Assembly: GCF_017583045.1 (NCBI RefSeq)
Contig: NZ_JAGFBF010000005.1
Location: 806,001 to 870,000 of the forward strand
Source: Leucobacter tardus
GTDB lineage: Bacteria; Actinomycetota; Actinomycetes; Actinomycetales; Microbacteriaceae
DNA: 64,000 nt
Reading direction: 5' to 3'
In this document: positions 36,583 to 45,445 of the stretch, piece by piece
How the letters are laid out: each line of letters starts with the position of its first letter
Numbering within the stretch: the first letter of the stretch is position 1
The notes under the pieces: model-generated
The model's input: the letters and a program-made list of their open reading frames with translations, nothing else
The model's database searches: none
What the model was told of the DNA's origin: nothing
Made by a program: the position numbers and the translations under genes

Positions 36583-36603
36583 TCGGCGCGGGCGTCGAAC
36601 GCG

Positions 36604-37953
36604 TCAGGATCCGCCGCTGATCTCTCCGAACGCCGCCAGAGCGCGCTTCCGGCTCAGCTTGAGGTCGATGAGCGGTGCCAGCATCGCGCTCTCAGGAGCC
36701 CAACGGGTGACGTACGCCCCCTCGGGGTCGAACTTCTTCTGCTGCGTCTCGGGGTTGAAGATGCGGAAGAACGGCGCCGCGTCCGCACCGCAGCCGGCCA
36801 CCCACTGCCAGTTGAACGTGTTGCTCGCGAGATCCGCATCGACGAGCGTGTCCCAGAACCACGCCTCTCCGATGCGCCAGTCGAGCAGGAGGTTCTTCGT
36901 CAGGTAGGACGCGCAGACCATGCGCACCCGATTGTGCATGGTTCCCGTCTGCCAGAGCTCCTGCATCCCGGCGTCGATGATGCCCATCCCCGTCGAGCCG
37001 AAGCGCCACGCGTGCAGGGTCTCTGCATCGGGCTCGGCCCAGGGGAACGCGTCGAACCGGTGATCGAGGTTCTCGGTAGGCATCTCGGGCCGGTGGTAGA
37101 GCGTGTACCACGCGAAATCGCGCCACCCGACCTCGGAGAGGAAGGCGCTTCGATCGCCCGGCACCTCGGTCGCGCGATGCCAGACCTCGCGCGGACTGAT
37201 CTCCCCCCATCGCAGATACGGTGACAGGCTCGACGTCGCCGACACCGAGGGGGTGTCCCTGAGACGCGTGTACTCCGCGGGCGATCGTTCGAGGAAGTCC
37301 TCGAGCACCGCGTGCGCCTCCGCTTCACCCGGCGTCCAGCGAGCCGCGAGCCCCGCCGACCAGTCGGGAGTCGTCGGGAGCAAGCCCCACTCCGCCAGGT
37401 CGTCGGACTCCGGAGTCTCCGCGGGATCGGGCCGAGTCACCCGCCCGGGGTCCGGTGCCGGCAATGGCTCAGCGGGCGCCTCAGCCGCGAGACACGCCCT
37501 CCAGAACGGCGTGAAGACGCGGTAGGGCGAACCCTGCTGCGTTGCGATGGTCCACGGCTCGTGCAGCACGTTCCCGGGGAACGAGTGCGCATCGACCCCC
37601 GCGTCGCGCAGCCGCTCCTTGAGATCCGCATCGATCGCGCGTTCCGCGCCGCCGTACCTGCGGTTCCAGGACGCGCGAACGGCCCCGACCTCAGTGACGA
37701 CCGCCGGCACGATCTCGCTCGCGGAACCGCGGCGCAGCACCAGCGGAATACCGACCGCGGCGAGCGCGTCGGCCAGCGCGGCGAGCGAGTGGTGCAGCCA
37801 CCACTTCGCCGCGCCGCCGAGGGGTCGCACCCCGGCCGATTCCTCATCGAGCACGAAGAGGGCGACGATGTCATCGTCGCCCTCTGTCGCGGCATGCAGG
37901 GCCGGGTGGTCCCCGAGCCTCAGGTCGTCGCGGAACCACACCACCGTCGTCAT
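36604..37953 (-). CDS. phr: Deoxyribodipyrimidine photo-lyase
   Basis: Light-driven repair of cyclobutane pyrimidine dimers with FAD. 449 residues. N-terminal antenna-binding Rossmann domain (VVWFRDDLRLGDHPAL) and C-terminal FAD domain with SPYLRWGEISPREVWHR, GWRDFAWYTLY, GMGIIDAGMQELWQTGTMHNRVRM (in outline: DAGMQELWQTGTMHNRVRM), NWQWVAGCGADAAPFFRIFNP. Asn-Trp-Gln-Trp-Val and the tryptophan-rich core are intact, favouring class I CPD photolyase over cryptochrome. ATG at 37951-37953 with TAGCAT 6 nt upstream; a GTG one codon earlier is possible. Confidence 0.93.
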   Translation of the reverse strand: MTTVVWFRDDLRLGDHPALHAATEGDDDIVALFVLDEESAGVRPLGGAAKWWLHHSLAALADALAAVGIPLVLRRGSASEIVPAVVTEVGAVRASWNRRYGGAERAIDADLKERLRDAGVDAHSFPGNVLHEPWTIATQQGSPYRVFTPFWRACLAAEAPAEPLPAPDPGRVTRPDPAETPESDDLAEWGLLPTTPDWSAGLAARWTPGEAEAHAVLEDFLERSPAEYTRLRDTPSVSATSSLSPYLRWGEISPREVWHRATEVPGDRSAFLSEVGWRDFAWYTLYHRPEMPTENLDHRFDAFPWAEPDAETLHAWRFGSTGMGIIDAGMQELWQTGTMHNRVRMVCASYLTKNLLLDWRIGEAWFWDTLVDADLASNTFNWQWVAGCGADAAPFFRIFNPETQQKKFDPEGAYVTRWAPESAMLAPLIDLKLSRKRALAAFGEISGGS

Positions 37954-37959
37954 CACCCC

Positions 37960-37965
37960 ATGCTA
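37960..37965 (-). promoter_or_regulatory. Putative -10 element of phr (leaderless)
   Basis: TAGCAT, 6 nt before the phr ATG, identical in hexamer and spacing to the azlC promoter. Confidence 0.5.
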
Positions 37966-38003
37966 GGGAGATTCACGCGGCAGCGCGATCCCGCACCGAT
38001 GAC

Positions 38004-40229
38004 CTAGCGGATGTCGAAGCGGTCCAGGTTCGCGACCTTCACCCAGGCATCCACGAAGTCGCGCACGAACTTCTCGTCCGCATCATCGCTCGCGTACACC
38101 TCGGCGACGGCCCGCAGTTCGGAGTTCGATCCGAAGACGAGGTCGGCGCGCGTGCCCGTCCAGGTCTCCTGCCCCGTCGCCTCGTCCGTCGCCCGGAAGG
38201 TGCGGGACTCCTCGTCCAGCGGACGCCAGGTCGTGTTGAGGTCGAGCAGGTTCACGAAGAAATCGTTCGTGAGCACCCCCGGGCGGTTCGTAAGCACGCC
38301 GTGCTGCGAGCCGTCCCAGTTCGTGTCGAGCACGCGCAGACCGCCCAGCAGCACCGTCATCTCCGGCGCCGAGAGGGTGAGCAGGTTGGCCCGATCGACG
38401 AGCAGGTGCTCGGCCGGCAGGCCGAGTGCTCGGTCGCTCTCGTAGTTGCGGAACCCGTCCGCGGCGGGATTCAGGTACTCGAACGACTCCACATCGGTCT
38501 GCTCCTGCGTCGCATCGGTACGGCCAGGGGTGAAGGGAATCTCCACCTCGTGCCCCGCAGCTCTGGCGGCCTGAGCCACGCCGACGTTGCCGGCGAGCAC
38601 CACGAGGTCGGCGAAGGAGACGTGCCTGCCACCCGACGACGCGGCGAAATCGCGCTGGATGCCCTCGAGCACGTCGATGACGCGCGCGAGCTGCTCCGGC
38701 CGGTTCACCTCCCAGCTGCGCTGCGGCTCCAGGCGCAGTCGACCGCCGTTCGCTCCGCCGCGCTTGTCGCTCCCGCGGAAGGACGAGGTCGCCGCCCACG
38801 CGGTGCCGACAAGTTCGGAGACCGACAGTCCGGCGTCGGCGATCCGCTGCTCGAGCGCCGCGATGTCCGCCGCATCGATCGGGGTGCCCTCGGCCGCGGG
38901 GATCGGATCCTGCCAGAGCAGATCCTCAGCGGGGATCTCGGGTCCGAGGTACCGAGACTTCGGTCCGAGGTCGCGGTGGGTAAGTTTGAACCAGGCGCGA
39001 CGGTAGGCCTCGGTGAACGCCTGCTGATCGTCGCGGAACCGGAGCGAGATCTCCCGGTACACCGGATCCTCGCGCAACGACAGGTCGGTGGTGAGCATGC
39101 GCGGCTCGCGACGACCGCTGCCCTGTGCCATCGGCACCATGTCGTCGCCGCCACCGTTCGTCGGACGCCAGTGGTAGTGCCCGCCCTCGCCGCTGGTGAG
39201 CTCCCATTCGTACGCGAACAAGATGTGGAAGAACTCGTTGTCCCACCGGGTCGGATGGTAGGTCCAGGTAACCTCGAGCCCCGATCCGATGGCGTCGTTT
39301 CCGCTGCCGCTGCCGTGACTGCTCTTCCAGCCGAGGCCCATCTGCTCGATCGGAGCGGCCTCGGGGTCTTCGGACACGTGGTCACCCTCGGGCGCAGCGC
39401 CGTGCGTCTTGCCGAAGGTGTGACCGCCGGCGATGAGCGCGACGGTCTCCTCGTCGTTCATCGCCATGCGCCCGAACGTCTCGCGGATGTCCTTCGCCGC
39501 CTTCACCGGGTCGGGCTCGCCGCCGGGACCCTCGGGGTTGACGTAGATGAGGCCCATCATGGTCGCCGCGAGCGGACGGATCAGTTCCCGGTCGCCCTCG
39601 TAGCGCGCGTCATCGCCGAGCCAGGTCTGCTCGGAACCCCAGTACACGTCGTCGTCCGGCTCCCAGACATCGGGGCGACCGCCGGCGAAGCCGAACACCG
39701 GCATTCCCATCTGCTCGTGGGCAACGTTGCCCGCGAGGATCATGAGGTCGCCCCACGAGAGAGACTTGCCGTACTTCTTCTTCACCGGCCACAGCAGTCG
39801 ACGTGCCTTGTCGAGAATGACGTTGTCCGGCCAGCTGTTGAGCGGTGCGAAGCGCTGCTGCCCCGTACCGCCGCCGCCGCGGCCGTCGAACACGCGATAG
39901 GTGCCGGCCGAGTGCCAGGCCATGCGGATCATGAGCGGACCGTAATTGCCGAAGTCGGCCGGCCACCACGGCTGCGAATCGGTGAGGAGTCCGGCGATAT
40001 CCCGCTTCACCTCGGGGAGGTCGAGCGCGGCGAACGCTGCGGCGTAATCGAAATCGCTCCCCTGCGGATTCGAGACATCCGGGTTCTTCGCCAGCACCTT
40101 CAGGTTGAGGCGGTTCGGCCACCAGGTGGCGTTGCCGGTTCGTCCGCCAGCGGGCGCGAGGCCCTCTCCCGGCGCATCGTTGTCGGGTGCGCTCGAGTGG
40201 TTGACGGGGCACTTGCTCTCTTCGGTCAC
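38004..40229 (-). CDS. katG: Catalase-peroxidase
   Basis: Bifunctional heme enzyme that removes hydrogen peroxide. 741 residues with the usual N- and C-terminal peroxidase-like halves. Distal R102, W105 and H106 ([13 protein letters not shown]), the covalent Trp-Tyr-Met adduct W105-Y229-M255 ([17 protein letters not shown]) and proximal heme ligand H270 ([10 protein letters not shown]) are all present. GTG at 40227-40229 after AAGGAAGGA. Follows furA by 52 nt, the classical actinobacterial furA-katG pair, so peroxide-inducible expression through FurA is expected. Confidence 0.97.
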   Translation of the reverse strand: MTEESKCPVNHSSAPDNDAPGEGLAPAGGRTGNATWWPNRLNLKVLAKNPDVSNPQGSDFDYAAAFAALDLPEVKRDIAGLLTDSQPWWPADFGNYGPLMIRMAWHSAGTYRVFDGRGGGGTGQQRFAPLNSWPDNVILDKARRLLWPVKKKYGKSLSWGDLMILAGNVAHEQMGMPVFGFAGGRPDVWEPDDDVYWGSEQTWLGDDARYEGDRELIRPLAATMMGLIYVNPEGPGGEPDPVKAAKDIRETFGRMAMNDEETVALIAGGHTFGKTHGAAPEGDHVSEDPEAAPIEQMGLGWKSSHGSGSGNDAIGSGLEVTWTYHPTRWDNEFFHILFAYEWELTSGEGGHYHWRPTNGGGDDMVPMAQGSGRREPRMLTTDLSLREDPVYREISLRFRDDQQAFTEAYRRAWFKLTHRDLGPKSRYLGPEIPAEDLLWQDPIPAAEGTPIDAADIAALEQRIADAGLSVSELVGTAWAATSSFRGSDKRGGANGGRLRLEPQRSWEVNRPEQLARVIDVLEGIQRDFAASSGGRHVSFADLVVLAGNVGVAQAARAAGHEVEIPFTPGRTDATQEQTDVESFEYLNPAADGFRNYESDRALGLPAEHLLVDRANLLTLSAPEMTVLLGGLRVLDTNWDGSQHGVLTNRPGVLTNDFFVNLLDLNTTWRPLDEESRTFRATDEATGQETWTGTRADLVFGSNSELRAVAEVYASDDADEKFVRDFVDAWVKVANLDRFDIR

Positions 40230-40281
40230 TCTCAGTTCCTTCCTTCGTTGGGGGGGTGAGTCAGTCGAGTCGGTTCCGCGG

Positions 40282-40767
40282 TCAGCCGGCCGCCGGCGTC
40301 GCGCCCGCGGCCTCGCACGCGGCGCAGACACCGCGGAATGTGACGGCCGCCTCCAGCAGACGCATGCCGTGCGCATGATCCGGCGACAGACAGGGCGCTT
40401 CGCCGACCACGCATTCGATGTCCTCGATGCGGCGGCAGACGACGCACTGCACGTGATGATGATTGTCACCGATGCGGGTCTCGTACAGCGAACTGTCGGA
40501 GTCCGGCAGGTTCACACGTCGCAGCAACCCGTGCTCCGTCAGATCGTGGGCAATATTGTGCACGGACTGCAGGGTGAGCGAGGGCAACGCGTCGGCGAGG
40601 CCGGCGTGCACTTCGCCCGCCGAACTGTGCGGGTGGTCGGCGAGGTACCCGAGCGCCGCGACGCGGCCCGCCGTGCTCCGCAGACCCGAGGCGCGGAGCA
40701 CGGCGCTCCACTCCTCGGGCTGCGGTGCACCGGCACGGCGCGTCTCGGTGTTCTGGGTCGGAGGCAT
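40282..40767 (-). CDS. furA: Fur family regulator FurA
   Basis: 161 residues. Winged HTH (about 20-90, [46 protein letters not shown]) and a C-terminal metal domain with HHHVQCVVC (103-111) and GVCAAC (146-151), the four structural-zinc cysteines. Adjacent to katG, so a FurA/CatR peroxide sensor rather than an iron Fur. ATG at 40765-40767 is preferred: TAGTGT lies 7 nt upstream and the palindromic operator 19 nt upstream, so an upstream in-frame start inside the operator is unlikely. Confidence 0.92.
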   Translation of the reverse strand: MPPTQNTETRRAGAPQPEEWSAVLRASGLRSTAGRVAALGYLADHPHSSAGEVHAGLADALPSLTLQSVHNIAHDLTEHGLLRRVNLPDSDSSLYETRIGDNHHHVQCVVCRRIEDIECVVGEAPCLSPDHAHGMRLLEAAVTFRGVCAACEAAGATPAAG

Positions 40768-40774
40768 GCTCCCT

Positions 40775-40780
40775 ACACTA
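40775..40780 (-). promoter_or_regulatory. Putative -10 element of furA-katG (leaderless)
   Basis: TAGTGT, 7 nt before the furA ATG. A TTTTGA hexamer 17 nt upstream would serve as -35 and lies inside the palindrome at 40786-40804. Confidence 0.55.
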
Positions 40781-40785
40781 CAGTT

Positions 40786-40804
40786 GTTTTGAATCATTCA
40801 AAAC
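40786..40804. promoter_or_regulatory. FurA operator, perfect 19-bp palindrome
   Basis: GTTTTGAAT-C-ATTCAAAAC. Unusually AT-rich for this DNA, perfectly symmetrical, and placed over the -35 of furA. Expected FurA autoregulatory site controlling furA and katG. Confidence 0.75.
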
Positions 40805-40805
40805 C

Positions 40806-41828
40806 CTAGAGCTGCAGACTCGATCCTCTCGGCATGATTCGACGGAGGATGTCCGCGACGGTGAGCACGCCCACGACCTGAGCCTCGCGCACCACGATGG
40901 CGAGCTGCTCCCCCGCCTCGCGCAGCGTGCTCAGCGCGTCGTAGACCGGTGCCTCGCTCGACAGGATCAACGGCTCGCGCACATGGGCGGCGGCGGAGGC
41001 CTCCGCGGGCTCCAGCAGCAGATCGCGTACGTGGATCACGCCTGGCAGACGCCCCTCGCGTCGCAGCAGTACCCGGAGATGACCGGTCTCTGCTGCGGCT
41101 CGGCGCACGTCTCCCGCCGACGCCCCGGCGCCCACCGTCGCGGCGTCGGCCGACGCGGTCTCGACGAGATCGGCCACACGCAGGCGCTCGATATCGAGCA
41201 CCCGCGACAACTGGGTGCGGAATGATGCATCGAGCGTGCCGACCTGCCCCGAGTGCTCAACGAGCTGCCGGATCGTCGCGACGTCCTGCCCGCCAGCCGC
41301 ATGACGCTCCGCCGGCTCCACGCCGCTCGCCGAGACGAGTCGGTTCGCGATGCGGTTCATCCAGACCAGGAGGGGCCGGAAGACCCAGGCGAGCGCGCGG
41401 GACGGCACGCCGATGATCTTCGCTGCGAGTTCCGGGTGCGCGATGGCCCACGACTTCGGCATCATCTCACCGATGACGAGGTGGAGGAACGTGACGACGA
41501 GGAGCGACAGCACGAAGGCCGAGACGTCGGCGACCTGCTCGGGCAGGCCCCACGAGGCGAACACGGGCCCCAGGGCCGCATCGACGGCCGGCTTCGTGAC
41601 CGCGCCGAGCGCGAACGTGCACACCGTGATGCCCAGCTGCGCGACGGCGAGCATCAGCGTGAGTTCGTTGACACCGCGCAGTGCGGCGCGAGCCGAGCGA
41701 CTCGTCCGCGCGTCCTCTTCGAGTCGATGCTGTCGCGCACCGAGCAGCGCGAACTCGATCACGACGAAGAAGGCGCTGAGAACGATCAGCGCGACCGTCG
41801 CGCTGATGACGATGATCGGGTCATTCAT
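40806..41828 (-). CDS. CNNM/CBS-domain membrane protein 1 (hemolysin C-like)
   Basis: 340 residues: DUF21/CNNM transmembrane domain (about 1-150, three or four segments, with LGAVTKPAVDAAL and IGEMMPKSWAIAHPE), then a CBS pair (about 200-335, VIHVRDLLLEPAE; VVGVLTVADILRRIM). No C-terminal CorC_HlyC domain. Such proteins are linked to Mg2+/Co2+ transport. Its ATG overlaps the stop of the upstream paralogue by 4 nt; the two may form a heteromer. Confidence 0.85.
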   Translation of the reverse strand: MNDPIIVISATVALIVLSAFFVVIEFALLGARQHRLEEDARTSRSARAALRGVNELTLMLAVAQLGITVCTFALGAVTKPAVDAALGPVFASWGLPEQVADVSAFVLSLLVVTFLHLVIGEMMPKSWAIAHPELAAKIIGVPSRALAWVFRPLLVWMNRIANRLVSASGVEPAERHAAGGQDVATIRQLVEHSGQVGTLDASFRTQLSRVLDIERLRVADLVETASADAATVGAGASAGDVRRAAAETGHLRVLLRREGRLPGVIHVRDLLLEPAEASAAAHVREPLILSSEAPVYDALSTLREAGEQLAIVVREAQVVGVLTVADILRRIMPRGSSLQL

Positions 41829-43282
41829 CGGCGTGCCTCCGCTTCGTCTGCGCCATCCGCGGCGCCGGTGTCCTGATCCTCTTCGACCGGTGCCTGCTCC
41901 GCGGCGGCGCCATCGACCGCGTCCTCGGCGTCCTCGAGTTCGACGACGGCGATGCGCATCGAGTCGGGCACGTGCTTGGAGATGCCGAGCACATCGACCT
42001 GCAGTTCGCGTCGCACGGGCCGGGGCAGCACGAGATCGGCGGGATCGTCGGGCAGCGGCACGCGTACCGTTTCGCCGGCCTCGGGAAACCCGCGATCGAC
42101 CGAGATCACGAGACCCGCGATCGTCTCATAGTCGCCCGCAGGGAGGTCGTGCCCGATCGCGCGCTGCACCTCGTCGAGATGCACTTCGCCGTCGACGAGC
42201 CACGTCCCTCCGGGCTCGGCGACGATCGCGGCGGCCGCGTCGTCGTCGTGCTCGTCGGTGATCTCACCGACGAGTTCCTCGGCGAGATCCTCCGTGGTGA
42301 GGACGCCGGCAAAGCCGCCGTACTCGTCGATGACGCAGGCGAACTTCGCGTGCGCCTCGCTCATCTCCTCCAACGCGTCGGGCAGCGGCATCAACGCGGG
42401 CACGAAGAGCGGCGCGCGCATGATCTGCGTGACCGGTGCATCGTCTGCGAGATCGGTGCGCAACAGATCCACGAGCTGCACGACACCGATCGGCTCGTCT
42501 CCGCCGTCGACCACGGGGTACCGGCTGTGTTCATGCGCCATGAGCGCGCGAAGGTTCGCGAGGGTCGTGTCGGCCTCGACCGTGGCGACGCGCGAACGCG
42601 AGATCATCGCGTGCTCCACGTCCTCATCGGGGAAGTCGAGCACCCGGTCGATGAGCATCGACAGGTTGTCGGGCAGATCTCCGCTCTCACGCGAGTCCGC
42701 GACGGCCCGCTTGAGATCCTCGGGCGAGGCGCTCGCGTCCACATCGTGCACGGGCTCGACGCGGATCAACCGCAGCAGTCCGTTCGCTGCACGGTCGAAG
42801 ACCGCGATCAGCCAGCCGAAGAGCAGGAGATAGATGAGCGTCGATCGGGCAAGAGCTCGCGCGAGCGGTTCCGGCGCGGCGATCGCGAGGTTCTTCGGAT
42901 AGAGCTCGGCGAAGATCATCTGGATCACGGTGGCCGCGACGAGCGTGAAGACCGTACCGGCGGTCACGCTCACCGCCAGCGGGATGCCGACGCCGCCCAG
43001 CAGGACGCCGAGCGATGCACCGATCAGCGGCTCGGCGACGTACCCGACCAGCAGGCCGGTCACCGTGATCCCGAGCTGCGCGCCCGACAGCATGAACGAG
43101 GTCCGTTTCGTCACGGCGAGGGCGCGACGCGCGCCGGCGTCACCCGAATGTGCGCTTGCGGCGAGACGGGAGCGGTCGACGGACATGTACGCGAACTCTT
43201 GAGCGACGAAGTAGCCGTTGAGTGCGATGATCACGAGGACCACGATGATGCCGACGACGAGGGTGAGCACTGCGGTCAGCAT
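41825..43282 (-). CDS. CNNM/CBS-domain membrane protein 2 with CorC_HlyC domain
   Basis: 485 residues: CNNM domain (about 1-185, FVAQEFAYMSVDRSRL; MLSGAQLGITVTGLLVGYVAEP, in outline: SGAQLGITVTGLLVGY), CBS pair (about 210-340, VIDEYGGFAGVLTTEDLAEELVGEI, in outline: DEYGGFAGVLTTEDL), CorC_HlyC domain (about 350-435) and an acidic tail of about 45 residues. Full-length member of the CorB/CNNM magnesium transport family; transport direction not predictable. Confidence 0.88.
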   Translation of the reverse strand: MLTAVLTLVVGIIVVLVIIALNGYFVAQEFAYMSVDRSRLAASAHSGDAGARRALAVTKRTSFMLSGAQLGITVTGLLVGYVAEPLIGASLGVLLGGVGIPLAVSVTAGTVFTLVAATVIQMIFAELYPKNLAIAAPEPLARALARSTLIYLLLFGWLIAVFDRAANGLLRLIRVEPVHDVDASASPEDLKRAVADSRESGDLPDNLSMLIDRVLDFPDEDVEHAMISRSRVATVEADTTLANLRALMAHEHSRYPVVDGGDEPIGVVQLVDLLRTDLADDAPVTQIMRAPLFVPALMPLPDALEEMSEAHAKFACVIDEYGGFAGVLTTEDLAEELVGEITDEHDDDAAAAIVAEPGGTWLVDGEVHLDEVQRAIGHDLPAGDYETIAGLVISVDRGFPEAGETVRVPLPDDPADLVLPRPVRRELQVDVLGISKHVPDSMRIAVVELEDAEDAVDGAAAEQAPVEEDQDTGAADGADEAEARR

Positions 43283-43540
43283 GCGAGTTTCACCCCCTCG
43301 GCGAGGGAGACGCGCCGCTGGGGCACGGATCGCTGCGGTGAGCGATTAGGGAATTCGGTACGGCAACAACTATGACTCGGGCCGTCAGATGACGACCCGG
43401 ACTCAGGGGCAGAACCCATGTGTCGGCTTCACTCTCCAGTGCGTGGAAGTCGGGCAGGGATTTCAGAATACACAGCGCGCAGACCGTCTTCCGTGGGGAC
43501 GAACGAACACTCGGCGGATACTCAGCCGTGCGCGCCTGCG

Positions 43541-43897
43541 CTACAGCAGACGATCGTCGAGATGGACGACGGTGAGGTGCAGGATCGGCGCGGGACGGTC
43601 GGCCTCGGCGTAGAGTACGGCGAGCGCATCGGTGACGTCGCCGAGCGTCTCGAGGACAGGTCTGCCTGCTGACACGCCGAGCGACACCGTGATCTCGGCG
43701 GTCGCCGACGCATCGACGACGCGGACCCGCGAGCGGAGCTCGCCGACTCCCCATGCCGCTGCACCGAGATCGACGGCTCGCGACAGCGCAGAACCCGCGG
43801 GATACAGGTGGACGACCCCCCGAATTCCGAGGAGTGCTCGCTCGATATCTGGAGCGCTCGGTGCGAACGGCATTGCGTCATTCTCGCTTTCATTCAT
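43541..43897 (-). CDS. Small Asp23-like protein
   Basis: 118 residues, weak similarity only. ERALLGIRGVVHLYPAGSALSRAVDLGAAAWG is followed by alternating strand-like segments (RSRVRVVDASATAEITVSLGV; PAPILHLTVVHLDDRLL), the strand-helix-helix-strand plan of Asp23/Gls24 proteins in reduced form. Begins 6 nt after the stop of the Asp23 gene at 43904, so it is the third gene of the sigma factor operon. Proposed accessory to the Asp23/sigma module; function unproven. Confidence 0.6.
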   Translation of the reverse strand: MNESENDAMPFAPSAPDIERALLGIRGVVHLYPAGSALSRAVDLGAAAWGVGELRSRVRVVDASATAEITVSLGVSAGRPVLETLGDVTDALAVLYAEADRPAPILHLTVVHLDDRLL

Positions 43898-43903
43898 TGC
43901 GTA

Positions 43904-44500
43904 CTACTCACCACCTCGGGATTGCAGGTCCACGACATCGATGTCGATTCCTTCGACACGGAGTTGCGTGTGCACGGCAAGACGGCGGGCGATCTCCTCA
44001 CGCAACGCGTGCACTGCCTCGCCGATCGGGTACCCGTAGCAGATGCTGACCTCGACGTTCACGTGCACCGGGGCCGACGGCACCTCCGCGTCGCCGAGAA
44101 TGCGGCACCGGCCGATCAGCGCGCCCGGCACCGTCGCATCGGCGCCGCGCACGAGACCGCGGATCGCCCCTTCGGTCAGCGCGAAGTCACCCGTCGCCCC
44201 GGCAACCTCCAGCGGAATGCGTCTGCCCGGACGGGAGTTCGGCGGAATCTGCGCCAGGATGCGGTCCACCCAGAGCTCATCCGCCGGCGGTTCCGCCTCG
44301 ACATCGGCGCGGCGCATCTCGCTCTGCACCTCGCGCAGGCGCGCGAGCGCCTCGAGGGCGATCCGGCAGGACGGTGAACTCTCGATCCGAGTGTTTCGCG
44401 GCACCCGTCCTGAATCGACGTAGTCACTCAGCTCTTCGAGCGTGTACCCGTCGAAGTCTTCAGCCTCAAGCGAGTCGGGCAGTTCGGGTTCATGAGTCAT
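43904..44500 (-). CDS. Asp23/Gls24 protein with anti-sigma-like N-terminus
   Basis: 198 residues. The C-terminal ~100 residues (ALTEGAIRGLVRGADATVPGALIGRCRI ... VHVNVEVSICYGYPIGEAVHALREEIARRL; in outline: VSICYGYPIGEAVHALREEI) are an Asp23/Gls24 envelope-stress domain. Residues 18-60 (DGYTLEELSDYVDSGRVPR then SSPSCRIALEALARLREVQ) resemble the N-terminal helices of zinc-type anti-sigma factors, but only one cysteine (C45) remains. ATG with GGAGG seven bases upstream, overlapping the ECF sigma gene stop (ATGA). Position and N-terminus suggest it controls that sigma factor; this is inference. Confidence 0.7.
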   Translation of the reverse strand: MTHEPELPDSLEAEDFDGYTLEELSDYVDSGRVPRNTRIESSPSCRIALEALARLREVQSEMRRADVEAEPPADELWVDRILAQIPPNSRPGRRIPLEVAGATGDFALTEGAIRGLVRGADATVPGALIGRCRILGDAEVPSAPVHVNVEVSICYGYPIGEAVHALREEIARRLAVHTQLRVEGIDIDVVDLQSRGGE

Positions 44501-45069
44501 CGCCACGCCTCCATCCGCACAATTATCGATTTCCGTGCCCGAGCGATCAGACCGCGCACCGTGGACACCGGAACGTCGAGCTCGGAGGAGATCTCGCCAT
44601 ACGAGAGCTCGCCGAGTTCTCTGAGAACCCAGCACTCTCGCTGATCCTCCGGCAGGGATCTCAGGGCTTCGCCCAGAGCTCGCAGTCTTGCATTGTTCTC
44701 TGCCACGCGGGAGGGGCTTGCGTCTGCTTCGGCGGGAGCATCCCACCCGTCGAGTCCGGTCTCGCGACCGGTCCGACGAATGTGGTCGATGCATCGGTGA
44801 CTCACCAGCCGCATCAACCATGACTTCACCTTCTCCGGTTCCCTGAGCTCCGGGAGGCGATGCCACGCGGCAACGAACACGTCCTGGACGATATCGTCCA
44901 CATCCGCGCTGCCGGAGAGCATGCGTCTGGCGTACGCGCGCATCAGCGGAGTGTACCTCCGCACGAGCACGCTGAACGCTGCGACATCACCGTCGACACA
45001 CCGTCCGACGACGATGCGATCCTCGGAGTCCTCGAGATTCGTCGAGGCCCTGATGGTTCCATCAAGCAT
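44497..45069 (-). CDS. ECF-type RNA polymerase sigma factor
   Basis: 190 residues. Sigma region 2 (about 33-103: FSVLVRRYTPLMRAYARRMLSGSADVDDIVQDVFVAAWHRL, in outline: DVDDIVQDVFVAAWHRLPEL) and region 4 (about 129-182: LPEDQRECWVLRELGELSYGEISSELDVPVSTVRGLIARARK, in outline: SYGEISSELDVPVSTVRG). ATG at 45067-45069 with GGTGG upstream; the preceding in-frame codons are not conserved. First gene of a three-gene operon with the Asp23-like proteins. The csbD/asp23 operon next to it is a natural candidate regulon. Confidence 0.88.
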   Translation of the reverse strand: MLDGTIRASTNLEDSEDRIVVGRCVDGDVAAFSVLVRRYTPLMRAYARRMLSGSADVDDIVQDVFVAAWHRLPELREPEKVKSWLMRLVSHRCIDHIRRTGRETGLDGWDAPAEADASPSRVAENNARLRALGEALRSLPEDQRECWVLRELGELSYGEISSELDVPVSTVRGLIARARKSIIVRMEAWR

Positions 45070-45153
45070 CTGTCCACCCCCATCGCCGCGATGACGGCAC
45101 CGGACTCGAGCGATCGGCATCGTCCCTGCGGTCAGCGTATCGCCCGACAGGTA

Positions 45154-45194
45154 CGGCACGGAGTCCGCAGATCATATTCACAGTCTCCGTGCCG
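45154..45194 (-). terminator. Putative terminator after csbD
   Basis: 10-bp stem CGGCACGGAG / CTCCGTGCCG with a long 21-nt loop, starting 17 nt after the csbD stop and before the sigma factor gene. The loop length makes it uncertain. Confidence 0.45.
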
Positions 45195-45210
45195 CACCGG
45201 CGTGTCCGCG

Positions 45211-45384
45211 CTACTTCTTGAACGTGTCCTTGACGTCCTCAGTCGCTTCGCGGGCATCGCCCTTAACCTGGTCGGCCTTGCCCTCGGCGACGAGGCGCTC
45301 GTTATCCGTCGCCTTGCCGACGGCCTCCTTCGCCTTGCCCGAGAGCTGTTCGGCCTGTGCCTTGATCTTGTCTGCTGCACTCAT
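45211..45384 (-). CDS. csbD: CsbD family stress protein
   Basis: 57 residues, all charged/Ala/Gly helix: starts MSAADKIKAQAEQLSGKAKE and contains GKATDNERLVAEGKADQVKG, the CsbD signature. General-stress protein of unknown biochemical role. AAAGGAC lies 7 nt before the ATG. Last gene of the asp23 operon, 61 nt after amaP; its leader is nearly identical to that of asp23 (see repeat). Confidence 0.9.
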   Translation of the reverse strand: MSAADKIKAQAEQLSGKAKEAVGKATDNERLVAEGKADQVKGDAREATEDVKDTFKK

Positions 45385-45407
45385 GTTCAGTGTCCTTTCG
45401 TGGTGAG
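45382..45407 (-). repeat. Leader element shared with asp23, copy at csbD
   Basis: Start codon plus 23 nt upstream (AAAGGACACTGAACATG core, preceded by CTCACCACG). About 23 of 25 positions match the asp23 leader at 47709-47733. Confidence 0.6.
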
Positions 45408-45445
45408 TGGGTGGTGGGTGATCGTCCGTCCGCGACGGCTGACCA

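Noticed and set aside
38301-40259. Plus-strand open frame of about 650 codons opposite katG
   Set aside because: Antisense to an intact catalase-peroxidase; no domain pattern.
43283-43540. tRNA or small RNA in the gap after the CNNM gene
   Set aside because: No cloverleaf, no T-loop GTTC-type arm with matching acceptor, and no promoter-terminator pair found by eye.
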